A DNA stretch of 64,000 bases from Parus major. Its lineage: Eukaryota > Chordata > Aves > Passeriformes > Paridae. Position numbers and translations under genes: made by a program. The DNA lies in NCBI RefSeq assembly GCF_001522545.3, contig NC_031768.1, positions 2,608,938 through 2,672,937 of the forward strand, written 5' to 3'. Below are positions 29,734-41,860 of the stretch, one piece after another. Every line of letters starts with the position of its first letter. Within the stretch, counting starts at the first letter, position 1. The notes under the pieces were generated by a model. The model worked only from the letters and a program-made list of their open reading frames with translations, was not told where the DNA came from and did no database searches.

Positions 29734-30478
29734 GAGTCACAGGATGGGTCAGGCTGGAAGGGACCACGGTGTGTCACTGGTGCCAGCTCCCTGCTCCAGC
29801 AGGGCCATCCCAGAGCAGCGGGCACAGGGCTGTGTCCAGAGGGCTCTGCAATATCCCCAGGAGGAGACTCCAGCCCCTCTCTGCTCTCTGCTCAGGGCTG
29901 GGCACTGCCCAGGGCACAAGTTGTNNNNNNNNNNNNNNNNNNNNNNNNNNNNNNNNNNNNNNNNNNNNNNNNNNNNNNNNNNNNNNNNNNNNNNNNNNNN
30001 NNNNNNNNNNNNNNNNNNNNNNNNNNNNNNNNNNNNNNNNNNNNNNNNNNNNNNNNNNNNNNNNNNNNNNNNNNNNNNNNNNNNNNNNNNNNNNNNNNNN
30101 NNNNNNNNNNNNNNNNNNNNNNNNNNNNNNNNNNNNNNNNNNNNNNNNNNNNNNNNNNNNNNNNNNNNNNNNNNNNNNNNNNNNNNNNNNNNNNNNNNNN
30201 NNNNNNNNNNNNNNNNNNNNNNNNNNNNNNNNNNNNNNNNNNNNNNNNNNNNNNNNNNNNNNNNNNNNNNNNNNNNNNNNNNNNNNNNNNNNNNNNNNNN
30301 NNNNNNNNNNNNNNNNNNNNNNNNNNNNNNNNNNNNNNNNNNNNNNNNNNNNNNNNNNNNNNNNNNNNNNNNNNNNNNNGCTGGACACAGCAGCCCAGAG
30401 GTGCCTCCAGGGCTGGGCACAGGGGCAGCATCACCCCTGACCTGCTGGGAATGCTCATCCCGATGCACCCAGGACACC
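29734..30478 (-). mobile_element. CR1 LINE fragment containing an assembly gap
   Basis: The left side (GGATGGGTCAGGCTGGAAGG onward) is the reverse complement of a CR1 3' end. The right side (GAGGTGCCTCCAGGGCTGGG, CACCCCTGACCTGCTGGGAA, GATGCACCCAGGACACC) is CR1 sequence from further upstream, in the same orientation. The two sides bracket 455 N, so one longer CR1 copy probably spans the gap. It differs in subfamily from the core copies. Confidence 0.75.
29925..30379. other. Assembly gap of 455 N
   Basis: A run of 455 undetermined bases. The length is not a round placeholder, so it may have been estimated from read pairs or an alignment. Any open frame crossing it is meaningless. Confidence 0.99.
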
Positions 30479-32004
30479 ACAGACAGTGGAAGAGAAAGGA
30501 AAGGTGTAACCACTCACACTGGGTGTTATTTGCGTGGGTACTAAAGAAGGTGCAACCCTGTTTCTAAGTTAATCTTAGATTTGGGGTTGACCAAATCCAG
30601 ACAAGGAGCTGATGGCCTGATCTGCCACATATCTGCCCCCAGGGCACCACACCTTCGCCTTGGTAAGGTGTTTATTATCTCTGTCTCTTACAGGGAGCAA
30701 GACCTCCAAGCCATGAATAAAGCTGGTGTGATAAATCCCATCAGTTACAACTGATTTCAGCTGACCCACCAGGCAATCTGACCTCAGTGCCATTCACATG
30801 GAAATGAAGTACAAGCTCCTATTGCAGGGATGCTGTGGCTAAACAGCATCTAAACACTTAAAATCTTGCTTTCCTTCTGTGATCACTTTTAACAAATTGC
30901 CTGACTCTCAAATTCCCCTTCTTTCTCCTGCAATTACCTTGATTATTTGCTTTTACATTTAGTATTAGTACGACTTGTGACTGATAAAGGTTCTCTATGT
31001 AATCAATGAATGAGTCAATCAATTTCTCACTCATCCTGCTCATCCTCTCAGTCCATTCTGAGTATGCTGGTGTTATTTGGTCCAGACAAAATTAATAATA
31101 AGAGCTAAAAACCGCAGCTGGGTGCACTGGCGTGTTTGTAGGAGGCAGAAATATATTATCTCCACACTGATATGGGAAAAACAGTGCTCAGTGTTGTTCA
31201 CAAAATTCTCCCTCTCTTTGGCAGGCTCAACACATTTAATCTTCTGTGGTGTTATCCCAGGAACATTAATGCAAATAAAGCTGGCCTGGAATTTAGTCTA
31301 AGGGAAGTAATGGCTTAGTCAGGAGTGGCAGAGTGACATTTCAGGGCCATACTATGCCGTGCATCAGATCCAGCAATTTTAATAGACCTTTTTGACCTTT
31401 TGATTAAAAAGACTCCCAAGCATTTGTTCTTCTCCACCTCCTCATAAAGCTGTCACTGTTTTCAGTCCTTCTGTTGCATTTTCTTCCTGCTTAAAATAAA
31501 ATGAAACTGTTGGCCTCTGGTTGAGTGTCTTGGAGCTGGAGGACCAGCCTGTATCCATAGGGGTGCACACCTACACCGTTTTCCTATGGAAAGCACAACC
31601 AGTGGACAAACAGGATGCACACTGGAGAGCCTCTCTTTACTGGGGCAAATGAGGTGAGTTATGTACCCAAAATTGGGTTTTTTGGTGTTTATTCCCATTA
31701 TTCTTTTCATCTCTTTAACTGGAATGCATAAATTAGGGAAGTCTGGTAATTCTGGAAAGGATTAAATATCAATTACATGACTTTTGTCAGGACACAAAAT
31801 TACCTGTTCATAATTTTCTGTGTCTCCCTCCTACTCCTTAATTTGTTTTGTCCTTATTAAATTTTTCTTAAATTAATTAACTTAGAACTTGTGTGAGTAG
31901 CTGACATTTGTGCCCCAGCTGGGCTGGCTGTCACTTGTCCTTCACAAACCCATTTTATTTGGGACAGGTGGATCAGATGAATAAAATCGTGGAAGTTTTG
32001 GGCA
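30479..32004. other. Intron, unique sequence
   Basis: No exon, RNA gene or repeat recognised. Confidence 0.4.
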
Positions 32005-32158
32005 GACCACCAACCCACATCCTCAACCAAGCCCTGGGGAGCCTGGGCAGTGCCAACACCCTCTGGGGGAAGAGCCTTGCTCTAAAACCCAACCTAAATC
32101 CCTGCTGGCCCAGCTCCAACCATGCCCTGGGTGCTGTCCCTGGTCACTGGAGGTGAGG
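32005..32158 (-). mobile_element. Diverged CR1 LINE fragment
   Basis: CCCTGGGGAGCCTGGGCAGT, CCAACACCCTCTGGGGGAAG and AAACCCAACCTAAATCCCTG match the order of a CR1 3' region read in reverse (CTGGGCAGCC, CCAGTGC, CACCCTCT, then CCAACCTAAA). It is older than the neighbouring copies. Confidence 0.6.
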
Positions 32159-32283
32159 TCCACGTGGCCACTGCTGAAGTGGCCTGGTGCTTTCAAAGAG
32201 GGCTCAGAGAGGATTAGAGGGAAAAAAAAAAATAAATAAAAGTTGTATCTGTACTTCAGTAAACTCCAGGCCAGATTATTTAA

Positions 32284-32460
32284 TAGAATCTCAGAATCAT
32301 TAAGATTGGAAAAGCCCTCCCAGCCCATGGAGTCCCAGCTGTGCCCGATGCCCACCTTGTCCAAGCCCAGAGCCCTGAGTGCCACGTCCAGCCCTTCCTT
32401 GGGCACCTCCAGGGATGGGCACTGCAAAGCTCCCTGGGCAGCTCCTGCCAATTTCCTACA
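32284..32460 (-). mobile_element. CR1 LINE 3' fragment, second subfamily
   Basis: Begins AGAATCTCAGAATCATTAAG, then CCTTGTCCAAGCCCAGAGCC, GTGCCACGTCCAGCCCTTCC and CACCTCCAGGGATGGGCACT. It matches the second-subfamily core less exactly than the copies at 25.6, 37.5 and 63.1 kb. Confidence 0.85.
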
Positions 32461-32639
32461 GCTCAGGCTCTGCCAAGCTCCCTGCTGGGAGGAATCGGCT
32501 GCTGGTGAGAATTCCTGGGCTCTCTGTTCCTGTTTATTCCAAGCAGTGGCAGCACAGGGCAGAGAGGGCTGCCAGGGAGGAGGAGTGGGAAGCTGCTCCA
32601 CCAGGAGCTTGAACAGGAGGGTCCCATGGTGAAGGGACT
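32461..32639. other. Spacer between two CR1 copies
   Basis: GC-richer sequence between two CR1 fragments of opposite orientation. It may include degraded CR1 but cannot be assigned. Confidence 0.35.
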
Positions 32640-33032
32640 CAGGAGGAGACAATTTGCCACTGAGGGAGCTGGGAAGGGTCTGGAGCCCCAGGAGGGGCTG
32701 AGGGAGCTGGGAAAGGGGCTCAGCCTGGAGCAAAGGAGGCTCAGGGGGCCCTTGTGGCTCTGCACAAGTCCCTGGCAGGAGGGGACAGCCGGGGGGGTCG
32801 GGCTCTGCTGCCAGGGAACAGGGACAGGAGGAGAGCTCAGGCCTCAGGCTGGGCCAGGGGAGGCTCAGGGTGGAGATTTGGAAAGGAAATTTCCCTGGAA
32901 GAGCGGTCAGGCCTTGGGATGAGCTGCCCAGGGAGGTTTGGAGTCACTGGGATTGTCCCAGAGGAGTCTGGATGTGGCCCTTGGGGACAGGGTTTGGGGT
33001 GATGCTGCTGGGGCTGGGGTGGCACTGAATGA
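32640..33032 (+). mobile_element. CR1 LINE fragment, third subfamily, about 390 bp
   Basis: Starts near GGGAGCTGGGAAGGGTCTGG, runs through GGAGCCCCAGGAGGGGCTGA, AGGCTCAGGGGGCCCTTGTG and GAACAGGGACAGGAGGAGAG, and ends near GGCACTGAATGATTTTG. It reaches the 3' untranslated part of the LINE; the remnant of the second open frame is not intact. Positions 32801-32873 are identical to 62951-63023, although the sequences after that block belong to different CR1 types. Confidence 0.85.
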
Positions 33033-34147
33033 TTTTGTTTCTCTTCAAAGACTGAGAAGAAACATCCAATTAGTTCCATGGTGGGAAACCAAAGGGAAAT
33101 ACAACTGAGGAAGGATAGCCTTCCTTTAGTATTAATATTCTGATATTTCAAGGAGATGATGCATTTACAACAGTTAATTTAGAAATTAAAAATCCTATTC
33201 CTACTATGAATACAGGTAAAAAGATCCCATTTCTGGTTCTTCTAAGTCCATCACTTTGCCCTGAATCCCTAAGGTTTTTCCTGTTGCAGTGCTGCTCCTC
33301 AGGAACTATTTCAGTTGCCTTTGCTCCAGTTTAAAAGTTTTTTTCAGAACGGAACTCTTGGGGTGCATCTTCCAGACTGGGATCTGTAACATCCTGACCA
33401 ATATTTTAAAAATTGCATAAATGTAACCTATTCACTCATTTTTTTAATGGATGTGCTGATATTTATCTTTAATAAAACCACTTCCTGCTAGCTGCAAATT
33501 CCAAAGAAACTCCTCCTGTGGAAAAGGACATTAGGAGGATTGCAAGCATTTAATTTTTCTCCTGACCCTTGCAAACATCAATATGAAAGGAGGGTGATGA
33601 TCACACTGTTGACAAGGGGTATAATTAGCATTTGCTTACACTTCATAATTCCTGCTCTGGGTGAAGTGGTGGATGGATGGTAATTCTTTGGAATGGAAAA
33701 GAGAGGCTTTGGAAAGGGAGAGAATATGTTGTTATAAATGAGGGAATTTAAAGGGGGCAAAACCATAAGAAGAGTTTAAGAGATGTGGGAAATAATAACA
33801 ATTCCAGTTGCAGTGGAATACAGCAAAGAAGACTTAAGCTGTGTGTCAGGATTTGGTTTTTGTTTCTTTTCTCTAGGCTTTTCACCCTCAATAATTTTTC
33901 TGCCTAAGATAAAACAGGAATACAGTTGATTTCCCAGTTGCTCTGGGATGTCTCTGAATGTAAAATCAAATTTTGATGTTCTATCATTTTTCTTTGCATT
34001 TTTTTAGAGCTCCTTCTAAATTTTGGGGCTTTCTCACACAAGGTTTGTTACAGAAATGGTGGGAATCAATACCATTGTAATACCTTGTTTTCTCAGGTCC
34101 TTTTTTGCATTGTGTACTATTCCTCCATGTTATCAAAGAATCTGAAA
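33033..34147. other. Intron, unique sequence
   Basis: AT-rich intron. No gene or repeat recognised. Confidence 0.4.
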
Positions 34148-34584
34148 AGGATGAGCAGAGGGATGGAGCAGCTCTGCTGGCAGGAAAGGCTGGCCCAGCT
34201 GCCATTGTTCAGCCTGGCCAGGAGAAGCTTTGGGCTGAGCTCAGGGTGGCCTTGCAGGGCCTGAAGGAGCCCCAGGAAAGCTGGAGAGAGACAATTGCCA
34301 AGGGCTGCAGGGCCAGGAGCCAGGGAATGGCTGCCAGGGGCAGAGGGCAGGGCTGGATCTTGGCATCTTGGGCAGGGATTGTTCCCTGGCAGGGTGGGCA
34401 GGGGCTGGGATGGAATTGCCAGAGCAGCTGGGGCTGCCCCTGGATCCCTGGCAGTGCCCAAGGCCAGGCTGGACATTGGGAGCTCCTGGGACAGTGGGAG
34501 GTGTCCCTGCCATGGCAGAGGGGGTACTGGGTGGGATTTAAGGTCCTTCCAACCCAAAACTCTCCATGATTCCATGATTCTGTG
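34148..34584 (+). mobile_element. CR1 LINE 3' fragment, long identical group (core copy E)
   Basis: Starts abruptly at AGGATGAGCAGAGGGATGGA. 34148-34503 is identical line by line to 46808-47163, and 34365-34518 is the 154-bp core in inverted orientation relative to copy A. The final 60 bp (GTCCTTCCAACCCAAAACTC, CATGATTCCATGATTCTGTG) is the normal CR1 3' end but differs from the ends of its sister copies. Long open frames across it are repeat artefacts. Confidence 0.9.
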
Positions 34585-35411
34585 AGTTATCCAGGTCTGA
34601 GATTGGCTGATGTCTTTTATCAGCACAAGAACCTGAACACTTCCAGTTATTGGGTGTCAAACTCTCCTCTCCAAAATAATAATCCAGCAGCTCTTGAGCT
34701 TCACAGTTGTGGGCAAAAAGCAGAATTTTGAAAGACTCTTAAAAGTGTTAATCATGGAGTGAAAATGAGTAACAGCCAGAATCAGGGAAGCCACAGCAGA
34801 GACTTCTCTCTGCCTTTTCAAACAGAGCTTAATGGCCAAACCCTGTGTAAAAAACATCTTCCAGCATTCAGTAGCTCACATTCATGAAGTTATTCACTCC
34901 AGCTGTGGAATTTGTCAGCATTTCAGGTGAGGCAGTTGGCACTTTATGTAGGGCACTGGCTCTAATGTCCAGAAAGGAATAAATTGTCCTACCAGTCCCA
35001 CTAGTCTCCTTTTTCAGGAAGAAAAATCCCCAAAATATCCCTTCCCTCATACAAGATATTTTTTTTCCAACCCTAAATAATTTTTTTTTATTCCAATCTC
35101 TCACCCCCAAGAGCTCCAAGAATAAGGATGCCCCTTGGATTGGGGTTAAACAGGACATTTTACTCACGTGGATGCACAATGGTTCTTTCAAACTGGACAG
35201 GGGAGAAGGGAAGAAGATTTTTCCTTTCCATGTCTGATGTTTCCTCCTCAAATAGCATTTCATATTTTTGAACTTTTTCTTAAATGACCCCATAGAAATT
35301 AAAGCTTTTCTATTGTTAAATTAATGAGAATGCTACAATTTTTTTTTCTAGGTGTGAATTTTTGAATTCAATTTCAAATTTCTGCTTTTTCCCAGAATTT
35401 TCCTGAGAGTT
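34585..35411. other. Intron, unique sequence
   Basis: No gene or repeat recognised. Confidence 0.4.
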
Positions 35412-35630
35412 TTGTTCCCTTCTCTTCCTTTCCCTTCCCTTTTACTTTCCTTCTTCCTTTTTCCTTCCCCTTTATTTTTTCCTTTGCCTTTTCTTCCTTT
35501 TCCTTTAACTCATTTTCCTTCCCCTTCATTCCTTTTCTTTCCCTTCATTCCTCTTCCTTTCATTTTCATTTTTTTCTTCCTTTGTCTTTCTTTCTCTTTT
35601 TTCCCCCTCCCTTCCCTACACATTCCATAG
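35412..35630. repeat. Polypyrimidine tract, degenerate CCTTTT repeat
   Basis: About 220 bp nearly all C and T on the plus strand, built of shifting TTCC, CCTTTT and TTTCCC units with a few interrupting A or G. It is a degenerate microsatellite, and such tracts can form triplex DNA. The open frame across it, rich in Phe, Pro, Leu and Ser, is an artefact. Confidence 0.85.
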
Positions 35631-37471
35631 TTAAAACTTCAGCACCAACAAGTGAAATCTGAAGGTTTTGTGCAGGAACTTTTCAGGAAAACCATTCCTA
35701 TTCCATCTCTGGGTTTTCCACTCTGTCCTTCCAAGAGCTCTGGTTTGTGTCAGATCTCTTGGGCTCTTTCCTCATTTGTGGAGCTGGTAAGTGGAAAATG
35801 AAGGTGCAGCTGAGCAGGAAATGTTCTGTCAGGTGAGGTGATTTTTATTCAGCAAGGAGTTAAAGTTCTTCCAAAACCATCTGCTTAAGAATTGTTTCTT
35901 TTTTGCTACTTTAAATCTAATTTTTTAAAAATATTGCTTTGATTGCACTGTCTTGTAAGAGCAGCTGTAGCCTTTATGTTGGGTAGTAAATGATTCTGAT
36001 CAAGTTCTATTTATCTAATTACTTGTCATAATAAACAATTATTTTTTTATATAAATACACCTGATGTGCCATCATTAAAACCTGTGGGACAAAGTTGTAA
36101 AACTCAAAATAATGGGAATGTTTTGGGAATATTCTGGAAACACTCTCCCACATCCAGTCCAGCTTACCCAGCCCAGCTTTTCTGACAGGGATGTTCAAAT
36201 TTTTTGCCTCTTAGTGAAGCCTGTCCTGACAAATTCCTCCTGAGTCTTTTTATGTAAAGAATTATTTCATTTGCTTTTAACAATCTTCAGCCTCAAGATG
36301 CTGTTTAGGAAAAACCCCAATCCTACTAAAATGTTACAGAAGCTGCTGCTCCCAGGCTATTAAAAGGCACAACAAACCAACCATTAACTGGTGGTAACCA
36401 GTGATTAAGAAAATCTTGCACAACTCAGTGTTGGGTGGATTATTCACTGCTCAGTCATCCTTTGTGCTTCCTAATCTTGGGCAGATATAAAAGATTTAAG
36501 CTTAATTCAAATATTACCTTTAGGCTGCAGAACTTTTATGAAAGCATCTCAACTTTTGTTTTCCTAGCACATAAAAATCTGAAAACTTAGAGGGACAGAA
36601 ATTAGAAAGGTCAAGGCAATGAAGTTGACTTGCTCTGTTAATACTGATTTCTAAAATTATTTTCTTTCTGTAATGGTTTAGTTGAGTCTGTTCTAAATAC
36701 TGGGCAAACACCACTGTAATTTTTCACTTTGGTAAAGTTTAAAAGAAAAAAAATATTCCATTTAGGTTTTTGTACCTTTATGTTGACTCTACATTTATGC
36801 CAGAGAAGAAATGCCCCTTTTGTTGTGAGATTCTCACATAATGGGTGATTCTAGGAAGTGAAAAACCCTAACAGTATTCAAAGACCTGTGGGCAGGACAG
36901 TGAAAATTCAATTTCAGGAATATTTTCCTTTTTTTCCCTTCCTGCTCAGGCTCCCAGTCTGAGCTGAGTCATAAAAATCTGAATATATTCCTGCCTGCTG
37001 TCCCTATCTAGACCTTAATTTTCATTTGTTCTGTAACCTGCCTTAGGAGGGTGATTCCAAAAATGAGTAGGAAAGCTCTGTAAGGTTTTGTCTCTAAGCA
37101 TGGCTGGCTTGCAGCTGAAACAGGAGGTGTTTAATGGGCATCCAGCACCACCAAAATGCATCCTGAAATTTGAGTGTGGGCTCATTATAAAAACACCGTA
37201 ACAGCACTTGGAAATTGCTCATCTATGAAGTGCTTTGAATCACACTTTTTTTAAAAATTTTTTCTCCCCAACTGCCTAGAAAACCAAGAAAACTTCTTTG
37301 TGGTGTGTTTTATCCTGCACTGGAGCTTGGCAGTCAGGTGCAACTCAGAGCTGAGATCAAGATAGATTTTTTAATTAAGCTGATTGGTTTGGAGACATAG
37401 ATTTACAAAGCTGGGAACCACAGATTCCATGGAAACCAGAAGTACCTTAATCAATACAGATCTAAAATCAA
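35631..37471. other. Intron, unique AT-rich sequence
   Basis: No gene or recognisable transposon. Confidence 0.4.
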
Positions 37472-37655
37472 ATCCCAGGATCCCTGAGGCTGGAAAAGCC
37501 CTCCCAGCCCATGGAGTCCAATCTGTGCCCTGTCCCCACCTTGTCCCCAGCCCAGAGCCCTGAGTGCCACGTCCAGGTGACACCTCCAGGGATGGGCACT
37601 GCAAAGCTCCCTGGGCAGCCCCTGCCAAGGCCTGAGCTCCCTTTCCAGGAAGAAA
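37472..37655 (-). mobile_element. CR1 LINE 3' fragment, second subfamily
   Basis: Opens AATCCCAGGATCCCTGAGGC, TGGAAAAGCCCTCCCAGCCC. Positions 37540-37651 match 25622-25733 with about one difference and also match the reverse complement of 63056-63160. The copy ends in CTTTCCAGGAAGAAATTCCT, where it departs from the other two. Confidence 0.85.
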
Positions 37656-40088
37656 TTCCTCCTGAATCCATATTTCTTTGTTGTAATCGTGCCTAGCAAG
37701 TAATTCACTGAGTAATTTCACCTGCTGTCTTTGGGGGACCTGGAAATCAGGTACAACTGGCAAGGTTTAAGAAACAAAGCAAAACACCCCCCAAAGAACT
37801 CCAAGAAGCTGAGAGTTAAAATAGATACATAAATTAATAAAGCAACACTGGAAAAGTTTGAAGCTCTTGTTTCAGCTCTGTGCCCATCTTCATTCTCAAT
37901 GTGGAAATGATTTCTTAGTCCCAGCTGTAGTGTTAGTTGGGGTTTGTAGCTGTTCACCCATGAACCATCCTATGAAATCCCAACCTGCAGGACATTTCCT
38001 GACTTTTCTGCCTCCTTCCCAAGCTAAACTTTGATCTTATGCCTGTTTGAAGACTTGTAGGTAAAGCTGGCCAGGGAATCATTTGTGTTTTATGGCAGCT
38101 TCTGTTGTGAAGTTTTAATTCTGCAGGAATTGCAGGAAAACCAAATCCTGAGAAATGCTTTTTGCAAAATGTCCCCTGTGGAAAACATCCCTTTTAGTCT
38201 TGGCAGGATCAGACTTTTCAGGCTGGCTTCCCTTCTGCAGTCCCTCTGACATGATATCCCACCTTAAAAACCCCTTTCCAGTGCTGTTCTTCCTGCAACT
38301 GGAACTCACCTTACTAATAAACATTTTGGCTTGCAAAGAAAAACACTTTTCAAGATTTTCTTTGGTCAGAACCATTCCAGCAGGTTTAACTTCCCAGGCT
38401 GCCTGTCCCCTGCTTCCCCATGTGTGAAAACAATGAAATTGTTGAATTGTAAAATACAGGGACTTAATTTGATGTAGGCCCTTCCTCTGACTGTCCTCAT
38501 GCTAATTGATTTGGAGCATGAAGGAAATATAGGGTGGGATAAAGATTTTGAGCAAACTCTGAAAAAAGCCCTGAAGTTTTGCACATCTCTGGACTCTGGG
38601 AACCTGAGGGGAAATCTGAGAAGTGGGGAGGAGCAAGATTGAGAGAACTGCAAAATGTTTCCACAGTTTTCCTGTGCCTTTTCCCTCTGCTATTGAATCA
38701 AGCTGTTACGCTGGGCTCTTTGGGCTTCTCATGTCAGAGAGAATTTGTTGTTGTACCAGAATTTTGAGAAATAGCCAAGGTCTGCATGGAGCACAGCAGT
38801 GCTTGGAACTTTGTCTCCCACCCAGGAACTTCCAGCTGTTGTGTCCTACATCATAAATGAACCACTGGGGACAAGGGACTGGAGGAAGAGATTTTCTGGG
38901 ACGAGCAGAGTAATGAGTGAGGGAGCTGAGGTTTTTCTGGGTTACCTCTGATTTAAGAAGTGCTTAATATGACTATTAAGCACTGAGCAGCCTTTGATCT
39001 GTGAGTCATTCAGCGTTCTGGGCACATCTGCTCTCTTTGATCCACGGGGCACTCTGCTCTCATGATCTGCTGTCCCCAGGGCTCTGGGGCTGCCTGCAAT
39101 CTGTTAAGTGGACACTGGGAAGTTGCCTTGGCAAAGACTGGGAGCTTCACAGAATCCCACAAGTTTTCTGGCAACAGACGCTCTTGTCAACACAATTTGC
39201 CATCTGAGGCTACTCAGACAACTGCAGCACATTAGACATGAGCTAAAGCAGAAAATTTGTGCTGTTGGGTGACACCAGAAGTACAAATCAGTCTCTCCTC
39301 TGCTGCAGCTGGGGCACTGCTGCTGCCCCTGTGTCACATCCACTCTTTCAATCCATTCACTGCAGGAACCTGTCACCTCCCTGGTGACAATATTCAGGCA
39401 GGTTGGCTCGTTCTCTCTTGGCACCATCCCACTGAGCTGTGCTCCCTCCTCCAGCTCTCCTAGTCCTGCTCAGTTTTTCCTCCCCAAAATAGCCCCTTTT
39501 GTTTGCTTTGAGGGAAAAATATAGAATTTGTGCTAAATAAAGCCTATCCAAATTTGTTCTGTTTGGTCCTACCCTTCTGTGGAGGGGGGATGGATTAAAG
39601 GTTGTTTACACCCTGAAATAAGCCAGAATTATTTACTGGTTTTTATTGCTGGTGCTGCAGTGAGTCAATGTAGAAGGACAAAATGCTATTTAGAGCAATG
39701 GAAGGAATGGATACTTCAGTGACAGCATTGATTTTGATCTAGAACAGATTAATGTCTCGTGCTGGCACAATGCAGATCACAGCCAAACGAGATCTTCACA
39801 TGCTGCAATGGAAAATGATTAAAAAGCAGCCCTCAGTAAATGCATTAACACATGGTGATGTGGCTGTGGCTCTGCCTGCACTCCACAGGCTCATGGAGAA
39901 CGGGTGAAGCTCTCCTCCAGCTCCTTATCCAGACATTTCCCACTTGGAGAAGAGCAAGTGAAAAGAGGCCAGAGCCCCTGTTTCAAAATTCTGTGCTGGA
40001 CACCAGTTTGGACTCTGCCTCCAGTTGCCAAACTGGATCCATCTTTCCAATTTAGTCTCCAAGGAAGAGGTGGCCCAGAGAACATTTC
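37656..40088. other. Intron, unique sequence
   Basis: No gene or clear repeat. The GC-richer part at 38990-39480 has overlapping short open frames on both strands without family resemblance. Confidence 0.4.
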
Positions 40089-40204
40089 TATCACTGGAGG
40101 TGTTGAAAGTCAGAGTGGCTCTGAGCAACCTGGGCTAGAGAGAGGTGTCCCCATCCATGGCAGTGGGATTGCACTATGTGACCTTTGAAGATCCTTTCCA
40201 ACCC
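40089..40204 (+). mobile_element. CR1 LINE 3' tail leading into a heptamer repeat
   Basis: CACTGGAGGTGTTGAAAGTC, GAGCAACCTGGGCTAGAGAG, then TTTGAAGATCCTTTCCAACC and CAAACTAATT. The normal CR1 terminal repeat is replaced by, or grew into, the ATTTCTA array that follows. Confidence 0.75.
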
Positions 40205-40210
40205 AAACTA

Positions 40211-40299
40211 ATTAATTTCTAATTTCTAATTTCTAATTTCTCATTTCTCATTTCTCATTTCTCATTTCTCATTTCTCATTTCTCATTTCTAATATTTCT
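40211..40299. repeat. (ATTTCTA/ATTTCTC)n heptamer microsatellite
   Basis: Roughly a dozen units: first ATTTCTA, then a run of ATTTCTC, then ATTTCTA again. The downstream flank TATTTATGTTCTAATTTATT is shared with the array at 41685-41860. Confidence 0.9.
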
Positions 40300-40550
40300 A
40301 TTTATATTTATGTTCTAATTTATTTTGCTTTCTTGGAAACATGTTATTTAAATAACCCTTTTGATCTGAAGGTAATTCCAGTTCTCTGCCCCATTTTGTA
40401 CATAGAATTCCAGTGCTGCTGAGATCCAAGGCAGCCAGGACTGCACCCTGCAATTCATGGAAGGAATTAAATGATATAATGTTAACCAGGAGAGTGGAAA
40501 CCATAGAACCAGCCCTGACTTTTGACTTTCAGTCTCACACTCTAGGTATA

Positions 40551-40882
40551 AATCATAAAATCAGAATAGTTTGGGTTGGAAGGGACCCTTGAAGATCAAT
40601 TCTCACTACACCAGGTTGCTTAGGACCACACCCAGCCTGGACTTGAACGCCTCCAGGGATGGGGCAGCCCCAGCTTCTCTGGGAGAGCTGTGCCAGGGCC
40701 CCACCATCCTCATTGTAAAAATTTTCTGCCTTATATCTAATCTAAACTGAGTCTCTTTTAGTTTAAACCAATTATTCCTTGTCCTTCTGCAAGAGCACTT
40801 GGCTTTGTTGAGCTCACACCTCAGGAGGTTTGCATGGCCCCACTCCTGAGCTTGTCCAGAACCCTCTGGATGGCAAATAAAA
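40551..40882 (-). mobile_element. CR1 LINE fragment, possibly internally deleted
   Basis: Begins AAATCAGAATAGTTTGGGTT, GGAAGGGACCC and continues through CTCCAGGGATGGGGCAGCCC, CCTTATATCTAATCTAAACT and AACCAATTATTCCTTGTCCT. After about 40795 the sequence (GAGCTCACACCTC, then CTCCTGAGCTTGTCCAGAAC) resembles a more 5' CR1 part, so bases between them appear lost. Confidence 0.75.
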
Positions 40883-41684
40883 CTCCTAAAATAGACTCTT
40901 AAATGAGATTCCTGTTCTGATCATAGCAGTGATTCACCTGGTGAGTGATTTTCAATTTTTGGCTCTCCAGTGAGAAGCAGGTACATTTTGAGCACTGGTG
41001 TTTCCTGACATCTGGATAAACTCCCAGTGAATTCTAGGTACATTCACCCAAGCCTCAGAAACTTCATGTGTTTAATGTTATTAATGTAGAATTTCTGATT
41101 TCAGGTGGACTCGAGATCTGATCAAATCCTTACAATCCCTTTAATCGTGTGTAAAAGTCATTCAGGTTCGTACTAAAGGCTCACAGAAACACACAAGAGA
41201 AAAAAAACAAAAACAGAGAAAGAAAGACAGTAAAAGAAAACTATTTTGAGAGTTGGAGAGTAAAGCAATTAATAGATGTTTTCTTTCTTCATGAAACTCC
41301 AATCTTAGGGCTTCCTGAAGGAAATACAAATTAAAGGAAGCACCTCCTTCATATGTAGCAAAACCAGCCTGTCCTAAACCATTGTACTTTCCAAAAGACT
41401 CCTCAGCTTTCAAAAAAGCCTTTTCAAAAACACAATTTAACTTCAGTTATGCTATAGTGCAAAGCATATTTTAAAGTTTTAGGTCTCCCAGCAATTGAGG
41501 ACTTTTTTAGGGGAAATCTCTGGTGTGCACAGTGGTGTTTCAGCACAGCTGGGGAGCCTGGGGCAAAGGAAAGGGTTGCAATGACTCCTCTGGAGCTGTG
41601 CCTTTCCCACAGCTCTGCAACCACTGGAACAAAGCAGCTCTTCCCAGTCTCCTGCAACAGGGTTTGCAAACTGCCAGGGAACAG
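40883..41684. other. Intron, unique sequence
   Basis: No gene or repeat recognised. Confidence 0.4.
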
Positions 41685-41860
41685 TTTCTAATTTCTAATT
41701 TCTAATTTCTAATTTCTAATTTCTAATTTCTAATTTCTAATNNNNNNNNNNNNNNNNNNNNNNNNNNNNNNNNNNNNNNNNNNNNNNNNNNNNNNNNNNN
41801 NNNNNNNNNNNNNNNNNNNNNNNNNNNNNNNNNNNNNNNNNTTTCTATTTCTATTTATGT
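41685..41860. repeat. (TTTCTAA)n heptamer microsatellite interrupted by a gap
   Basis: About eight perfect TTTCTAA units (41685-41741), then 100 N, then TTTCTATTTCTATTTATG. The array evidently continues into the gap, so its true length is unknown. Confidence 0.9.
41742..41841. other. Assembly gap of 100 N
   Basis: Exactly 100 N, the conventional placeholder for a gap of unknown size. It falls inside a microsatellite, a common cause of assembly breaks. Confidence 0.99.

Noticed and set aside
29640..30544. Open frames of 188-273 codons across 29.6-30.5 kb
   Set aside because: Most of their length is undetermined bases, so the frames mean nothing.
34117..34626. Long overlapping open frames (up to about 170 codons) on both strands, repeated at 46.7, 51.0 and 62.0 kb
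   Set aside because: They lie in GC-rich CR1 3' sequence, recur with each copy of the repeat and encode no CR1 protein domain. They are repeat artefacts, not a gene family.
35412..35630. A 72-codon frame rich in Phe, Pro and Leu that looks like a membrane peptide
   Set aside because: It is the translation of a pyrimidine microsatellite.
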